DNA from: Streptomyces sp. CNH099
Lineage (GTDB): Bacteria; Actinomycetota; Actinomycetes; Streptomycetales; Streptomycetaceae
Reading direction: 5' to 3'
NCBI GenBank assembly: GCA_000514715.1
Contig: AZWL01000011.1
Span: forward strand, 100,506-164,505
DNA length: 64,000 nucleotides
Shown here: positions 1 through 8,446 of the stretch, piece after piece
Numbering within the stretch: position 1 is the stretch's first letter
How the letters are laid out: each line of letters opens with the position of its first letter
The notes under the pieces: model-generated
What the model saw: only the letters and a program-made list of their open reading frames with translations
What the model was told of the DNA's origin: nothing
The model's database searches: none
Program-made: the position numbers and the translations under genes

Positions 1-1933
1 AGCGGGAGCGGTCGGTGTCGCGGCGCTCGTACGGGCGGCGGTTGTCGCGGTCGTACGGGCGGGCGGCGCCGCGGTCGTCGCGGCGGGGGTACGAGCGGGT
101 GCCGCGGTCGTAGGGGCGGGTGCCGCGGTCGTCGCGGCGGGTGTTGTCGCGGCGGTCGTACGAGCGGGGCTCCCGGGTGCCGTACGTGCGCTCGCTGCCG
201 CCGTCGGCGCGGTAGTCGCGGGGCTCCCGGCCGTCGCGGTCGTTGCGGCGCGGGCGCTGGTCGCCGGAGCGGTCGAACGCCCGGAAGCGCTGCTCCCTGC
301 GGTCGTGCCGCGTCGCCGTGCGGTTGTACGGGCGGTCGGCCCGGTCGTCACGGTCCGCGCGGTCCGTACGGGCCTCGTACGGGCGCTCCTCCGGCCCGGC
401 GTCCGCCTCGCCGGTCTGCCCGCCCGGCTCCGCCGCCGGCTCCGGCGGCACGCCCGCCCGCGTCGCCAGCCGCGTCGCCTCCGCGCGCAGCTCCGCCGCG
501 TGCTTGCGGGCCCGTTCCAGCTGGGCCTCCAGCTGCGTCACGTCCCGCTCCGCCTGCGTCGCCGCCTGGGCCGCCGAGTCCGCCTGCACCTCGTCGATCG
601 ACCGGGCGCCGGTGATCCGGGCCACGTCCGGGTCGAACGCGCCGCGGCCGCTGATGATGTGCCGCGAGGAGTCCACCGCCGCGTCCTCCAGCAGCCGGAA
701 GACCGTCCGGCGCTGGTGCGGCAGGGCGAGGGAGACGACGGTGCCGGACTCGCCGGCGCGCGCCGTGCGGCCCGCGCGGTGCAGGTAGTCCTTGTGGTCG
801 CCGGCCGGGTCGACGTTCAGCACCAGGTCGATGCCGTCGACGTGGATGCCGCGCGCGGCGACGTCCGTCGCCACCAGCGCGTGCACCCGGCCGTCCTTGA
901 AGTCGGCCAGCGTGTGCGTCCGGGCGCCCTGCGTCATGCCACCGTGCAGCGCCGCGGCGCGCACGCCGGTCTCGCGCAGCTGGTCGGCGACGCGGTCGGC
1001 GCCCAGCTGGGTGCGTACGAAGACGATGGTGCGGCCCTTGCGCGCCGCGATGGCGGCGGTGACCGGGGCCTTGTCGCGCGGCTTCACGACGAACACGTGG
1101 TGGCTCATCGTCGTCACCGCGCCCGCCGACGGGTCGACCTCGTGGCTGACCGGGTCGACGAGGTAGCGGTCGACGAGCGTGCCGACGCCCTTGTCCAGCG
1201 TCGCGGAGAACAGCATCCGCTGCCCGCCCGGCGGCACCTGGTCGAGCAGCTCGGTGACCTCGGGCAGGAAGCCCAGGTCGGCCATCTGGTCGGCCTCGTC
1301 GAGCACGGTGATCTGCACCCGGTCCAGGGAGCAGGCGCCGCGGTCGATGACGTCGCGCAGCCGGCCGGGGGTGGCGACGAGCACGTCGACGCCGCGCTCC
1401 AGCGCGCCGATCTGGCGGCCCATGGACGTACCGCCGCAGACGACCTTCATCGACAGCCGCAGCAGGTCGCCGTACGGCTGGAGGGCGTCGGCGACCTGCA
1501 TCGCCAGCTCGCGCGTGGGGGTGAGGATCAGGCCGCGGGGGCGCTTGGGGTCGGTGTGGCCGCCGGCGAGGGTCGCGAGCAGCGGCAGGCCGAAGGACAG
1601 GGTCTTGCCGGAGCCGGTGCGGCCGCGGCCGAGGACGTCGCGGCCGGCGAGGGCGTCCGGGATGGTGGCGGCCTGGATCGGGAACGGGCTGGTGACGCCG
1701 TGGTCCGCGAGCCTGGCCACGACCCCGCGGGGCAGGCCGAGGTCGCCGAACGTCGGCGCGGCGGGCGCCGCGGCCGTCTCGGCGGCGTCGGGGGCCTCGG
1801 GGGTGTCGGCGGCCTCGCGGGCGGCGGCCTCGGGGGCGGTGGCCTCGGGGGCGTCCGTGGTCACGGGGGCGTCCGTGGTCACGGGGGCCTCCGCCTCGTC
1901 GAGGGCAGGGTCGAGCACTGGGGTTTCAGACAT
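1..1933 (-). CDS. DEAD-box ATP-dependent RNA helicase, 3' end outside window
   Basis: The protein unwinds RNA duplexes using ATP and probably acts in cold or structured-RNA metabolism and ribosome assembly. About 644 codons are visible and the C-terminus runs off the left edge. An acidic, Ala/Pro-rich N-terminus (residues 1-60) contains a duplicated PVTTDA unit encoded by an 18-bp DNA direct repeat at 1847-1882. The helicase core follows: Q motif FPIQAATIP, Walker A GRTGSGKT (about 104-111), PTRELA, TPGR, Walker B DEAD (about 212-215), SAT, and motif VI HRAGRTAR. After residue about 420 comes a coiled, Ala/Glu/Arg-rich segment. A long tail then repeats Arg-Asp-Arg-Tyr units (such as RRDDRG and YDR), an RNA-binding tail typical of actinobacterial DEAD-box proteins. 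The start is the ATG at 1933. The family is certain; the cellular target is not. Confidence 0.93.
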   Translation of the reverse strand, partial: MSETPVLDPALDEAEAPVTTDAPVTTDAPEATAPEAAAREAADTPEAPDAAETAAAPAAPTFGDLGLPRGVVARLADHGVTSPFPIQAATIPDALAGRDVLGRGRTGSGKTLSFGLPLLATLAGGHTDPKRPRGLILTPTRELAMQVADALQPYGDLLRLSMKVVCGGTSMGRQIGALERGVDVLVATPGRLRDVIDRGACSLDRVQITVLDEADQMADLGFLPEVTELLDQVPPGGQRMLFSATLDKGVGTLVDRYLVDPVSHEVDPSAGAVTTMSHHVFVVKPRDKAPVTAAIAARKGRTIVFVRTQLGADRVADQLRETGVRAAALHGGMTQGARTHTLADFKDGRVHALVATDVAARGIHVDGIDLVLNVDPAGDHKDYLHRAGRTARAGESGTVVSLALPHQRRTVFRLLEDAAVDSSRHIISGRGAFDPDVARITGARSIDEVQADSAAQAATQAERDVTQLEAQLERARKHAAELRAEATRLATRAGVPPEPAAEPGGQTGEADAGPEERPYEARTDRADRDDRADRPYNRTATRHDRREQRFRAFDRSGDQRPRRNDRDGREPRDYRADGGSERTYGTREPRSYDRRDNTRRDDRGTRPYDRGTRSYPRRDDRGAARPYDRDNRRPYERRDTDRSR

Positions 1934-2271
1934 GAACGAGCTAAAGCCTTCCGCAGTCGTCGGCACGCGCCACGACTCCGCGGCGGATGTCATACGGACC
2001 GCCTCGTGCGGTCTGCCACGGCAGGGAAGGGAACGCGCCACACACGGCGCGCTTCGGTGGGGCGCCGGGCAAATGGGATCAAACGATCTACCAGAGTACG
2101 CACCAGGTGGGCCGGCTGGCAAATCCGTTGAGCGGGACCGGCTCCCGAAGAGTACCGGAGGGCGCGCGGAACAGGTACGCGCCGGTCGACGCGCCCGTCC
2201 ACGCGCCCCGTGTCCTCCGCGGGCGGCGGGGAGTTGAGCCGTACGACGCGCGTCCTGAAAGGGGCTCCCCC
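1934..2271. other. Divergent intergenic region, helicase / lipoprotein
   Basis: These 338 bases separate two divergent genes and contain no convincing reading frame. A small hairpin, GACCGC-ctcgt-GCGGTC, lies at 1997-2013. The helicase could have a long leader here, as cold-inducible helicases often do, but no specific promoter or thermosensor can be proven by eye. Confidence 0.4.
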
Positions 2272-2877
2272 ATGCCTGAGCCGACTGCCCGTGCCGCCCT
2301 GCGGATCTCTGCCGCCACGATGGCGGTGCTGGCGCTCGGCGGGTGCATGACCGTCTCCGGCACCGGCCGGCCGGGGCCGGCCGACACCGGCGCCGACCGG
2401 AACGGCACCGAGCCCGACGGCGGCGTACGGGTCAACGACGCCCCCTCCGCCGCGGCCGGCGGCGCCGACGCCGGCACCGGCCGTCCGGGCGGCACCGGGG
2501 GCGCCGCCGGGGCGCGGGGCGGCGACGGAGACGACCGCGCGACGGGCCGGCCGGACGGCGGCGCGGGCGACTCGGCGTCGCCGTCGGCCGGCGCCGGCGA
2601 CGATCCCGGCGACGGCGGCACCGGCGGCACCCCGGACCCCGCGCAGCCGACCACCCCGCGCCCCCGGCCCCGGCCGACGACCCCGTCGCCGCCGCCCACC
2701 GACGCCTCGCCGACCCCGCCCCCCACGCAGAGCCCGACGCCGACACCCACCGACGACCCCGGGGACGGCGGCGAGGCGGGCGGCGGCGAGGCGGGCGGCG
2801 GGGAGGCGGGCGGCGGGGACGGCGGCAGCGCCGCCGGGGGCGACGGCGGCTCGGCCCCCCGGCTCCCGGCCGCCTGA
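2272..2877 (+). CDS. Proline/glycine-rich lipoprotein of unknown function
   Basis: This 201-residue protein is predicted to be exported and lipid-anchored. Its signal peptide ends in a lipobox, LALGGC, with Cys25 as the modified residue. The mature part has almost no hydrophobic core. It is a Gly/Asp/Ala-rich region, then a Pro/Thr-rich stretch (about 120-165) with repeated PTPPPT-like units, then a short Gly-Glu-Ala repeat (GEAGG four times), so it is probably an extended cell-wall spacer. The start is the ATG at 2272, preceded by GAAAGGGG at 2257-2264; longer in-frame starts upstream lack a ribosome site. No catalytic domain is seen, so no function is assigned. The low-complexity coding sequence resembles neighbouring G+C bias, and the possibility that this is not expressed is small because the lipobox is well formed. 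Confidence 0.75.
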   Translation: MPEPTARAALRISAATMAVLALGGCMTVSGTGRPGPADTGADRNGTEPDGGVRVNDAPSAAAGGADAGTGRPGGTGGAAGARGGDGDDRATGRPDGGAGDSASPSAGAGDDPGDGGTGGTPDPAQPTTPRPRPRPTTPSPPPTDASPTPPPTQSPTPTPTDDPGDGGEAGGGEAGGGEAGGGDGGSAAGGDGGSAPRLPAA

Positions 2878-2928
2878 CCCCGGCCCCCGGCCCCCGGCCA
2901 CCCGGGCACCCGGGCACCCGGGCACCCC

Positions 2929-3288
2929 TCAGCCGTACCCCAGCGCGTGCAGCCTCTCGTCGTCGATCCCGAAGTGGTGCGCGATCTCGTGCACCACCGT
3001 GATCTCCGTCTCCGCCACCACGTCCTCCCGCGACTCGCACATCCGCAGCGTCGGCCCGCGGTAGATCGTGATCCGGTCCGGCAGCACCCCCGCGTACCAC
3101 TCGCCGCGCTCCGTCAGCGGCGTGCCCTCGTACAGCCCGAGCAGGCCGGGGTCCTCCGGCGGCGGCTCGGGTTCGACGAAGACCGCGACGTTGTCCATCA
3201 GCCGGGTCAGCTCCGCCGGGATCCGGTCGAGCGCCTGCGCGACCAGTTCCTCGAACTCCTCGTTCGGCATGTCCAGCACACGGCCCAT
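2929..3288 (-). CDS. Minimal zincin-type metallopeptidase family protein
   Basis: This 119-residue cytoplasmic protein contains HEIAHHFGIDD (His100, Glu101, His104), the HExxHxxGxxD zinc-binding signature of the small actinobacterial zincin-like family (formerly DUF1025). The family usually has 110-140 residues, so the protein is complete. The N-terminal FEELVAQALDRIP and the LMDNVAVFVE segment are also characteristic of the family. Its substrate is unknown. An alternative GTG start three codons downstream (Val-Leu-Asp-Met) is possible. The gene converges on the preceding lipoprotein and diverges from the GH97 gene; the context gives no pathway. Confidence 0.85.
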   Translation of the reverse strand: MGRVLDMPNEEFEELVAQALDRIPAELTRLMDNVAVFVEPEPPPEDPGLLGLYEGTPLTERGEWYAGVLPDRITIYRGPTLRMCESREDVVAETEITVVHEIAHHFGIDDERLHALGYG

Positions 3289-3399
3289 TCTGCGTCAGCC
3301 CACCGGATACCGGCGGGTCGCACCCGGCAGACGAGGCGAACGGCCCGCAAAGTGCCTTTTGCGGCTTGCACCCCGCCCGCGGGCGCCCGGCGAGGACCC

Positions 3400-3428
3400 T
3401 TGACAGCCCTCCCTCCCAAGAATTAACT
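3400..3428 (+). promoter_or_regulatory. Possible sigma-70-type promoter of the GH97 gene
   Basis: TTGACA at 3400-3405 is a perfect -35 box. Seventeen bases later comes TTAACT (3423-3428), a weak -10 in an unusually A/T-rich patch. The GTG start with its AAGGA ribosome site lies about 80 bases downstream. The -10 is poor, so this is only a candidate. Confidence 0.4.
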
Positions 3429-3506
3429 CAACCAGACGTGAATCAACAGAGTGCAACACGTCAGTTCATCGGTTCCTCCTGCTCATCCGATGTGTAAGGA
3501 GCATCC

Positions 3507-6290
3507 GTGCCCCTCTTCGGCCCGTTGGGACGGCGGCCGGCCGGCACCATGCTGACCGCGTTCACTGTCCTGATCACCGCTTGGCTGTCCCCCGCCGCGG
3601 CGACACCCGCATCCGACTCCCCCACCCCCGCGGACACCACCTCCGATGTCTGGAGAGTGGCCCCACCAGAAACCAAAAAAGATCAACTCACCGCCGACGT
3701 CGCCCTCGACGACTCCACCGGCGCCCTCTCCCTCACCGTCCGCCGCGGCGCGGACCCCGTGCTCCCCGACTCGCCCCTCGGCCTCCGCACCCGGGACGCC
3801 GACCTGACCCGCGGGCTCGAACTCCTCGACCGCGCGGACCGCCGGGTCGTGGAGCGGTACGAGATGACCACCGGCAAGCAGCGCCGCGTGCGCTCCCCCA
3901 TGACGGAGTCCCGCTTCGCGCTGCGCGGCGAGGGCGGCGTCCGCATGGACCTCGTCGTCCGCGTCGCCCGCGACGGCGTCGCGTTCCGCTACGAGCTGCC
4001 GGACTCCGCGGGCACCGTCGTCACCGGCGAGGCCACCGGCTACCGCCTCCCCGCCGGCGCGCCCGCCTGGCTGCTGCCGCACACCTCCTGGTACGAGGAG
4101 GTGCGCACTCGGACCACCGCCGGCGGCGCCCCCGCCGGCGACTACGGCTACCCCGCGCTCTTCGAGCTCGCCGCCGGCTCCGCCAACGAGTACGTGCTGC
4201 TCACCGAGTCCGGCATGGACTCCACGTACCCCGGCAGCAAACTCGCCCACACCGCCGCCGCCGCGGGCGGCGGCGGCGCGTACGACGTCGCCCTCGCCGA
4301 GGCCGAGGTCGTCTCGCCCGGCGACCTGGCGACCCCGTGGCGCACCGCGATCGTCGGCGACCTGGCGGCCGTCACCGAGTCGACGCTCGTCAGCGATCTC
4401 GCGCCGGACGCGGAGTTCGCCGACACCTCCTGGATCCGGCCGGGCACCGTGTCCTGGTCCTGGCTCGTCGAGCACGACAGCCCGCGGGACTTCGAGCGGC
4501 AGAAGGACTACGTCGACTACGCCGCCGCGCACGGCTGGGAGTACACGCTGGTCGACGAGGGCTGGAGCCGCGAGTGGGTGCCGGAGCTGGTGCGGTACGC
4601 GCGCGCCAGGGGCGTCGACATCCTGCTGTGGTTCCGCTGGTGGGAGGTCGACACTCCGGAGGAGATGGACGGCGTCTTCGGCGAGCTGAACGACTGGGGC
4701 GTCAAGGGCGTCAAGGTCGACTTCATGAACAACGGCGGCGGCGAGCCCGAAGGGGTCGGCCGGCACGCCTGGTACGAGGACGTGCTCGCCGCCACCGCCG
4801 AGCACAGGCTGCTCGTCAACTTCCACGGCGCCACGCTGCCGAAGGGTCTGCAGCGCACCTGGCCGCACCTGATGACGTACGAGGCGGTGCGCGGGCACGA
4901 GTACTACTCCTTCGACCAGCCGCTGACGCCCACGTACAACACGATGCTGCCGTTCACCCGCAACGTCGTCGGCTCCGCCGACGTCACGCCGGGCACCTTC
5001 TCCATGACCAACAGGACGCACACCGACGCGCACGAGCTGGCGCTGCCCGTCGTGTACGAGTCCGGGCTGCAGCACCCCGCGGACAGCCCGGAGACGTACG
5101 CGCGGCTGCCCGAGGCCGAGCGCGTGCTCGACCAGCTGCCGACGGTGTGGGACGAGACCCGCTACCTCGGCGGGCGGCCCGGCGACGACGCCGTGCTGGC
5201 GCGGCGCGCCGGCGAGCGGTGGTTCGTCGGCGGCATCCACGCGGGCGCGGCCGGCGAGACCGAGGTGGACCTCGGGCGGCTGGGCGCGGACGACGACGAG
5301 CGGCTGCTCGTGGAGCTGGTGACGGACGGGGCGGACGGCGCGGGCGGCGCGGACGGGCTGGTGCGCGAGAGCCGCACGGTCGCCGGCGACGCGGAACTGA
5401 CGGTGCCGGTGGCGGGGAACGGCGGGTTCGTGGCGCTGGTCTGCCCCGCCGAGCGCGGCCGGACGACGTGCGACGCGCCGGTGCGTACGACGCCGGCGAC
5501 CGCGCTCGCGGTCACCCCGGCGACGGCCACCGCGGAACCCGGCGACGAGATCGAGGTCACCGGCCAATTCGCCGCCGCCGACGGGGAGTCCGCGACCCTG
5601 CGGGACGTCCGCCTCGGCGCCCGGCCGCGGGCCGGCTGGACGGCGTCGGGCGACGACGCGGCGCGCCCGGTACTGCGGCCGGGGCAGGCGCTGTCGGGCA
5701 GCTGGACGGTGCGGGTGCCGGAGTCGGCGGAGCCGGGGTACGCGGACGTGCCCGTCGTCGCGGAGTACCGGGCGCCGGGCGCCGGCCGGGCGGAGCCGCC
5801 GGTGCACGTCGAGCAGGCGGTGCGGGTGCTGGTCGCGCCGCCGGTGCCGCGGGGCGAGGCGCACGTCGGCGACCTGCACCTGCTCACGGCGACGAACGGC
5901 TGGGGCCCGGTCGAGGTCGACACCAGCGTCGGCGAAGACGGCGCCGGCGACGGCGCGCCGCTGACCATCGGCGGCACGACGTACGACAAGGGCCTCGGCG
6001 CCCACGCGCCGTCCCGGGTCACGGTCTACCTCGGCGGCGCGTGCAGCGCCTTCACCGCACAGGTGGGCGTGGACGACGAGGTCGGCGACCAGGGCTCGGT
6101 GAGCTTCCGGGTCCTCGGCGACGGCACGGAACTGGCGGCGACCGGCACGCTGCGCGGCGCGGACGGCGCGCAGCCGGTGACGGCGGACGTGGCCGGGGTC
6201 GACGTGCTGACGCTGGAGGTCGCCGACGGCGGCGACGGCATCAGCTACGACCACGCGGACTGGGCGGACGCGAAGGTGTCCTGCGCCTGA
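3507..6290 (+). CDS. Secreted glycoside hydrolase family 97 protein with C-terminal NPCBM module
   Basis: This 927-residue exported enzyme probably hydrolyses alpha-glycosidic bonds. The order is: signal peptide (1-33); GH97 N-terminal beta-sandwich (about 45-300); TIM barrel (about 310-600) with the motifs TVSWSWLVEHDSPRD, YTLVDEGW, ILLWFRWWEVD and VKGVKVDFMNN; GH97 C-terminal domain; a NEW3/NPCBM-associated domain (about 670-780); and an NPCBM carbohydrate-binding module (about 790-927). Asp405 in KVDFM sits where retaining GH97 alpha-galactosidases have their nucleophile, whereas the inverting SusB type uses a glutamate base. An alpha-galactosidase-like retaining enzyme is therefore inferred, but the substrate is not proven. 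The GTG start follows AAGGA at 3496-3500. A perfect hairpin terminator follows the gene. Confidence 0.88.
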   Translation: MPLFGPLGRRPAGTMLTAFTVLITAWLSPAAATPASDSPTPADTTSDVWRVAPPETKKDQLTADVALDDSTGALSLTVRRGADPVLPDSPLGLRTRDADLTRGLELLDRADRRVVERYEMTTGKQRRVRSPMTESRFALRGEGGVRMDLVVRVARDGVAFRYELPDSAGTVVTGEATGYRLPAGAPAWLLPHTSWYEEVRTRTTAGGAPAGDYGYPALFELAAGSANEYVLLTESGMDSTYPGSKLAHTAAAAGGGGAYDVALAEAEVVSPGDLATPWRTAIVGDLAAVTESTLVSDLAPDAEFADTSWIRPGTVSWSWLVEHDSPRDFERQKDYVDYAAAHGWEYTLVDEGWSREWVPELVRYARARGVDILLWFRWWEVDTPEEMDGVFGELNDWGVKGVKVDFMNNGGGEPEGVGRHAWYEDVLAATAEHRLLVNFHGATLPKGLQRTWPHLMTYEAVRGHEYYSFDQPLTPTYNTMLPFTRNVVGSADVTPGTFSMTNRTHTDAHELALPVVYESGLQHPADSPETYARLPEAERVLDQLPTVWDETRYLGGRPGDDAVLARRAGERWFVGGIHAGAAGETEVDLGRLGADDDERLLVELVTDGADGAGGADGLVRESRTVAGDAELTVPVAGNGGFVALVCPAERGRTTCDAPVRTTPATALAVTPATATAEPGDEIEVTGQFAAADGESATLRDVRLGARPRAGWTASGDDAARPVLRPGQALSGSWTVRVPESAEPGYADVPVVAEYRAPGAGRAEPPVHVEQAVRVLVAPPVPRGEAHVGDLHLLTATNGWGPVEVDTSVGEDGAGDGAPLTIGGTTYDKGLGAHAPSRVTVYLGGACSAFTAQVGVDDEVGDQGSVSFRVLGDGTELAATGTLRGADGAQPVTADVAGVDVLTLEVADGGDGISYDHADWADAKVSCA

Positions 6291-6304
6291 CGCGGCCGAC
6301 ATGG

Positions 6305-6345
6305 AGAGCGCCGCGGCCCGGCCGGTGGCCGCGCCGCGGCGCTCT
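6305..6345 (+). terminator. Hairpin terminator after the GH97 gene
   Basis: AGAGCGCCGCGG (6305-6316) and CCGCGGCGCTCT (6334-6345) form a perfect 12-bp stem with a 17-base loop, 15 bases after the stop codon. There is no long T run, as is common in high-G+C actinobacteria. Confidence 0.75.
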
Positions 6346-6468
6346 TCCGCCGCTCCACCGCGCACCCGCCGCTCCGCCGCGTACGCGCCGGGCGTCAACC
6401 ACCGGACAAAGCACTCCCCGAGGGTTGAATGAGACGCGGCAGGTACGACGAGGAGGCCGGCTGCGCTC

Positions 6469-8277
6469 ATGACGTCCGAGGAGATCCTGACCGGCGTCGG
6501 GCTCATCGCCGTGCTCGCCGCCGGGGCGCAGATCCTGGCGTCCCGGCTGCGCATCCCGGCGATCGTCCTGCTGCTGCCCGCCGGCTTCGCCGCCGGCGCC
6601 CTCACGGACACCGTCGACCCCGGCCGGCTGCTCGGCCCCGCGTTCCCGCCGCTGGTGTCGCTGGCGGTCGCCGTCATCCTCTACGAGGCGGGCCTCGGCC
6701 TCGACCTGCGCCGGCTGACCGGCGACACCCGCCGGGTGGTGATCCGGCTGATCTGGATCGGCGCCCTGCTCACCCCGGTGGTCGCCGGGCTCGCCGCCGC
6801 GCCGCTGCTGGGCATGTCGGCGCCCGCGGCGGCCGTGCTGGGCGTCGTCCTCGTCGTCTCCGGGCCCACCGTCGTCGGCCCGCTGCTCACCTACGTCCGG
6901 CCCAACGAGCGGCTGCAGCGCATCCTCGTCTGGGAGGGCTCCGTCATCGACGCGGTCGGCGGCATCCTCGGCGCGCTCCTCTTCCACGCCGTCACCACCG
7001 ACACCGGCCACGGCCCCGTACGCGCCGTCCTCGGCCTCCTCGCCAGCACCGGCGTCGGCCTGGCCGGCGGCGCGGTGGGCGCCGCGCTGCTGTGGCTGCT
7101 GCTGCACCGGATGCGGCTCGACGAGGTGCTGGCCGCCTCCGCGCAGCTGGCGTTGGTCGTCGGAGTGGCCGCGGGGTGCAACGCGGTGCGGGAGGACACC
7201 GGGCTGATCGCGGCCATCGCCATGGGCGTCGCGGTCGCCACCCGCCCGGAGTTCGACGTGCCTGCGCTGCGCCCGTTCTTCGAGACGCTCGTGTCGCTGA
7301 CCGTCGGGCTGCTCTTCGTCTCCATCTCGGCAACGGTCACGCCCGCCTCGCTGCGGCACGTGGTGCTGCCGGCGCTGGTACTCGTCGCGGTCCTGGTGCT
7401 GGCGGCGCGGCCGCTGGTGGCCGCGCTCGCCACGGTACGCACCAGCCTGCCGCGCGCCGAGCGGGCGTTCCTCGGCGCGCTGGCGCCGCGCGGCATCGTC
7501 GCGGCCTCGACGGCCTCGACGTTCTCCGCGGGCCTCGTCGCCGACGGCGTCGGCGGCGCACAGAAGATCCTGCCGGCCACGTTCCTCGTCATCGTCGCGA
7601 CGGTGCTCCTGTACGGGCTGAGCGCCGTGCCGGTCGCCCGCCGGCTCGGCGTGACCCGGCCCGCCCGCTCCCGGCCGCTGCTCGTCGGCGGGGAGCCGTG
7701 GGTGGTCGACCTGGCCGTGGCGCTGCGCGCAGCCGGTCCTGACGTGCTGATGTGGGCGGGCGGGGCGGCGGAGCGGGGGCGCATCGCGCGGGCGGGGCTG
7801 GCGCTGGCCCCGGGCGAGCTGCTGGCGTCGGCCGCGGGCGCGGGCGCGGAGCTGGAGGGCATCACGGAGGTGTACCTGCTGACCGCGGAGGACGACTTCA
7901 ACGCGCTGGCGGGGGCCCTGCTCGCGGGCGGGGGCCGGGGGGTGCCGGTGTACCGGCCGCAGCCGCCGCCCGGGGGTGCGGGGGTGGTGGCGCCGTTCAT
8001 GGCGGGCGAGTCGCTGTTCGCGGAGGGCATGACGGGCGCGGAGGTGGCGCGGCGGCACGCGGCCGGCGCGCGGTTCGTCCTGCGCCCGGCCGCGGGGAGC
8101 GGAACGGGGGCGGCGGGGACGGCCGGCACGGGGGACGCGGTGCTGTTCCACGTGGCGGCCACCGGGCGGCTGGCGCCGGTCACGACCGCGTCCGCACCGT
8201 CCGCACCGTCCGCAACGCCGGGCGACGCCGCCGCCGGCCAGATCGTGCTGCTCACCCCGGCAAGCCCGCTTTCGTAA
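6469..8277 (+). CDS. CPA1-type cation:proton antiporter with cytoplasmic C-terminal domain
   Basis: This 602-residue membrane protein probably exchanges Na+ or K+ for protons. The first 385 residues form about 12 hydrophobic segments, beginning ILTGVGLIAVLAAGAQILA. They carry conserved antiporter features: the LGVVLVVSGPTVVGPLL segment and the WEGSVIDAVGGILGALL helix, with the acidic pair region used for ion binding. Residues about 400-600 are soluble. They start LLVGGEPWVVDLAVALRAAG, which resembles a TrkA-N/RCK nucleotide-binding domain that usually gates such transporters. The last 60 residues are low-complexity Ala/Gly/Ser. The ATG start at 6469 has GAGGAGG at 6450-6456. The ion specificity cannot be read from sequence. 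No partner gene is adjacent. Confidence 0.8.
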   Translation: MTSEEILTGVGLIAVLAAGAQILASRLRIPAIVLLLPAGFAAGALTDTVDPGRLLGPAFPPLVSLAVAVILYEAGLGLDLRRLTGDTRRVVIRLIWIGALLTPVVAGLAAAPLLGMSAPAAAVLGVVLVVSGPTVVGPLLTYVRPNERLQRILVWEGSVIDAVGGILGALLFHAVTTDTGHGPVRAVLGLLASTGVGLAGGAVGAALLWLLLHRMRLDEVLAASAQLALVVGVAAGCNAVREDTGLIAAIAMGVAVATRPEFDVPALRPFFETLVSLTVGLLFVSISATVTPASLRHVVLPALVLVAVLVLAARPLVAALATVRTSLPRAERAFLGALAPRGIVAASTASTFSAGLVADGVGGAQKILPATFLVIVATVLLYGLSAVPVARRLGVTRPARSRPLLVGGEPWVVDLAVALRAAGPDVLMWAGGAAERGRIARAGLALAPGELLASAAGAGAELEGITEVYLLTAEDDFNALAGALLAGGGRGVPVYRPQPPPGGAGVVAPFMAGESLFAEGMTGAEVARRHAAGARFVLRPAAGSGTGAAGTAGTGDAVLFHVAATGRLAPVTTASAPSAPSATPGDAAAGQIVLLTPASPLS

Positions 8278-8446
8278 AATAAATCCCTGACAAATACGCG
8301 GGTCGGGAAAGCGAAATACAATTCGCCGGGTCTCTTGCTGCGCGCCCGCCGCCCGGATACGTTACGGCTCGCGTTCCCCGCGCCGCGCCTTTCGCCGCCG
8401 CCGGGAATTCCCCCACCGCAGGACCGAGCCGTGAGGAAAATCCCTC

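Noticed and set aside
2272..2877. A surface repeat adhesin in the lipoprotein gene
   Set aside because: The repeats are short, irregular and low-complexity, without any binding domain.
3483..6677. A 1064-residue open frame antisense to the GH97 gene
   Set aside because: Its translation is low-complexity Arg/Ala/Gly, it has no domain, and its openness follows from the very high G+C of the opposite strand gene.
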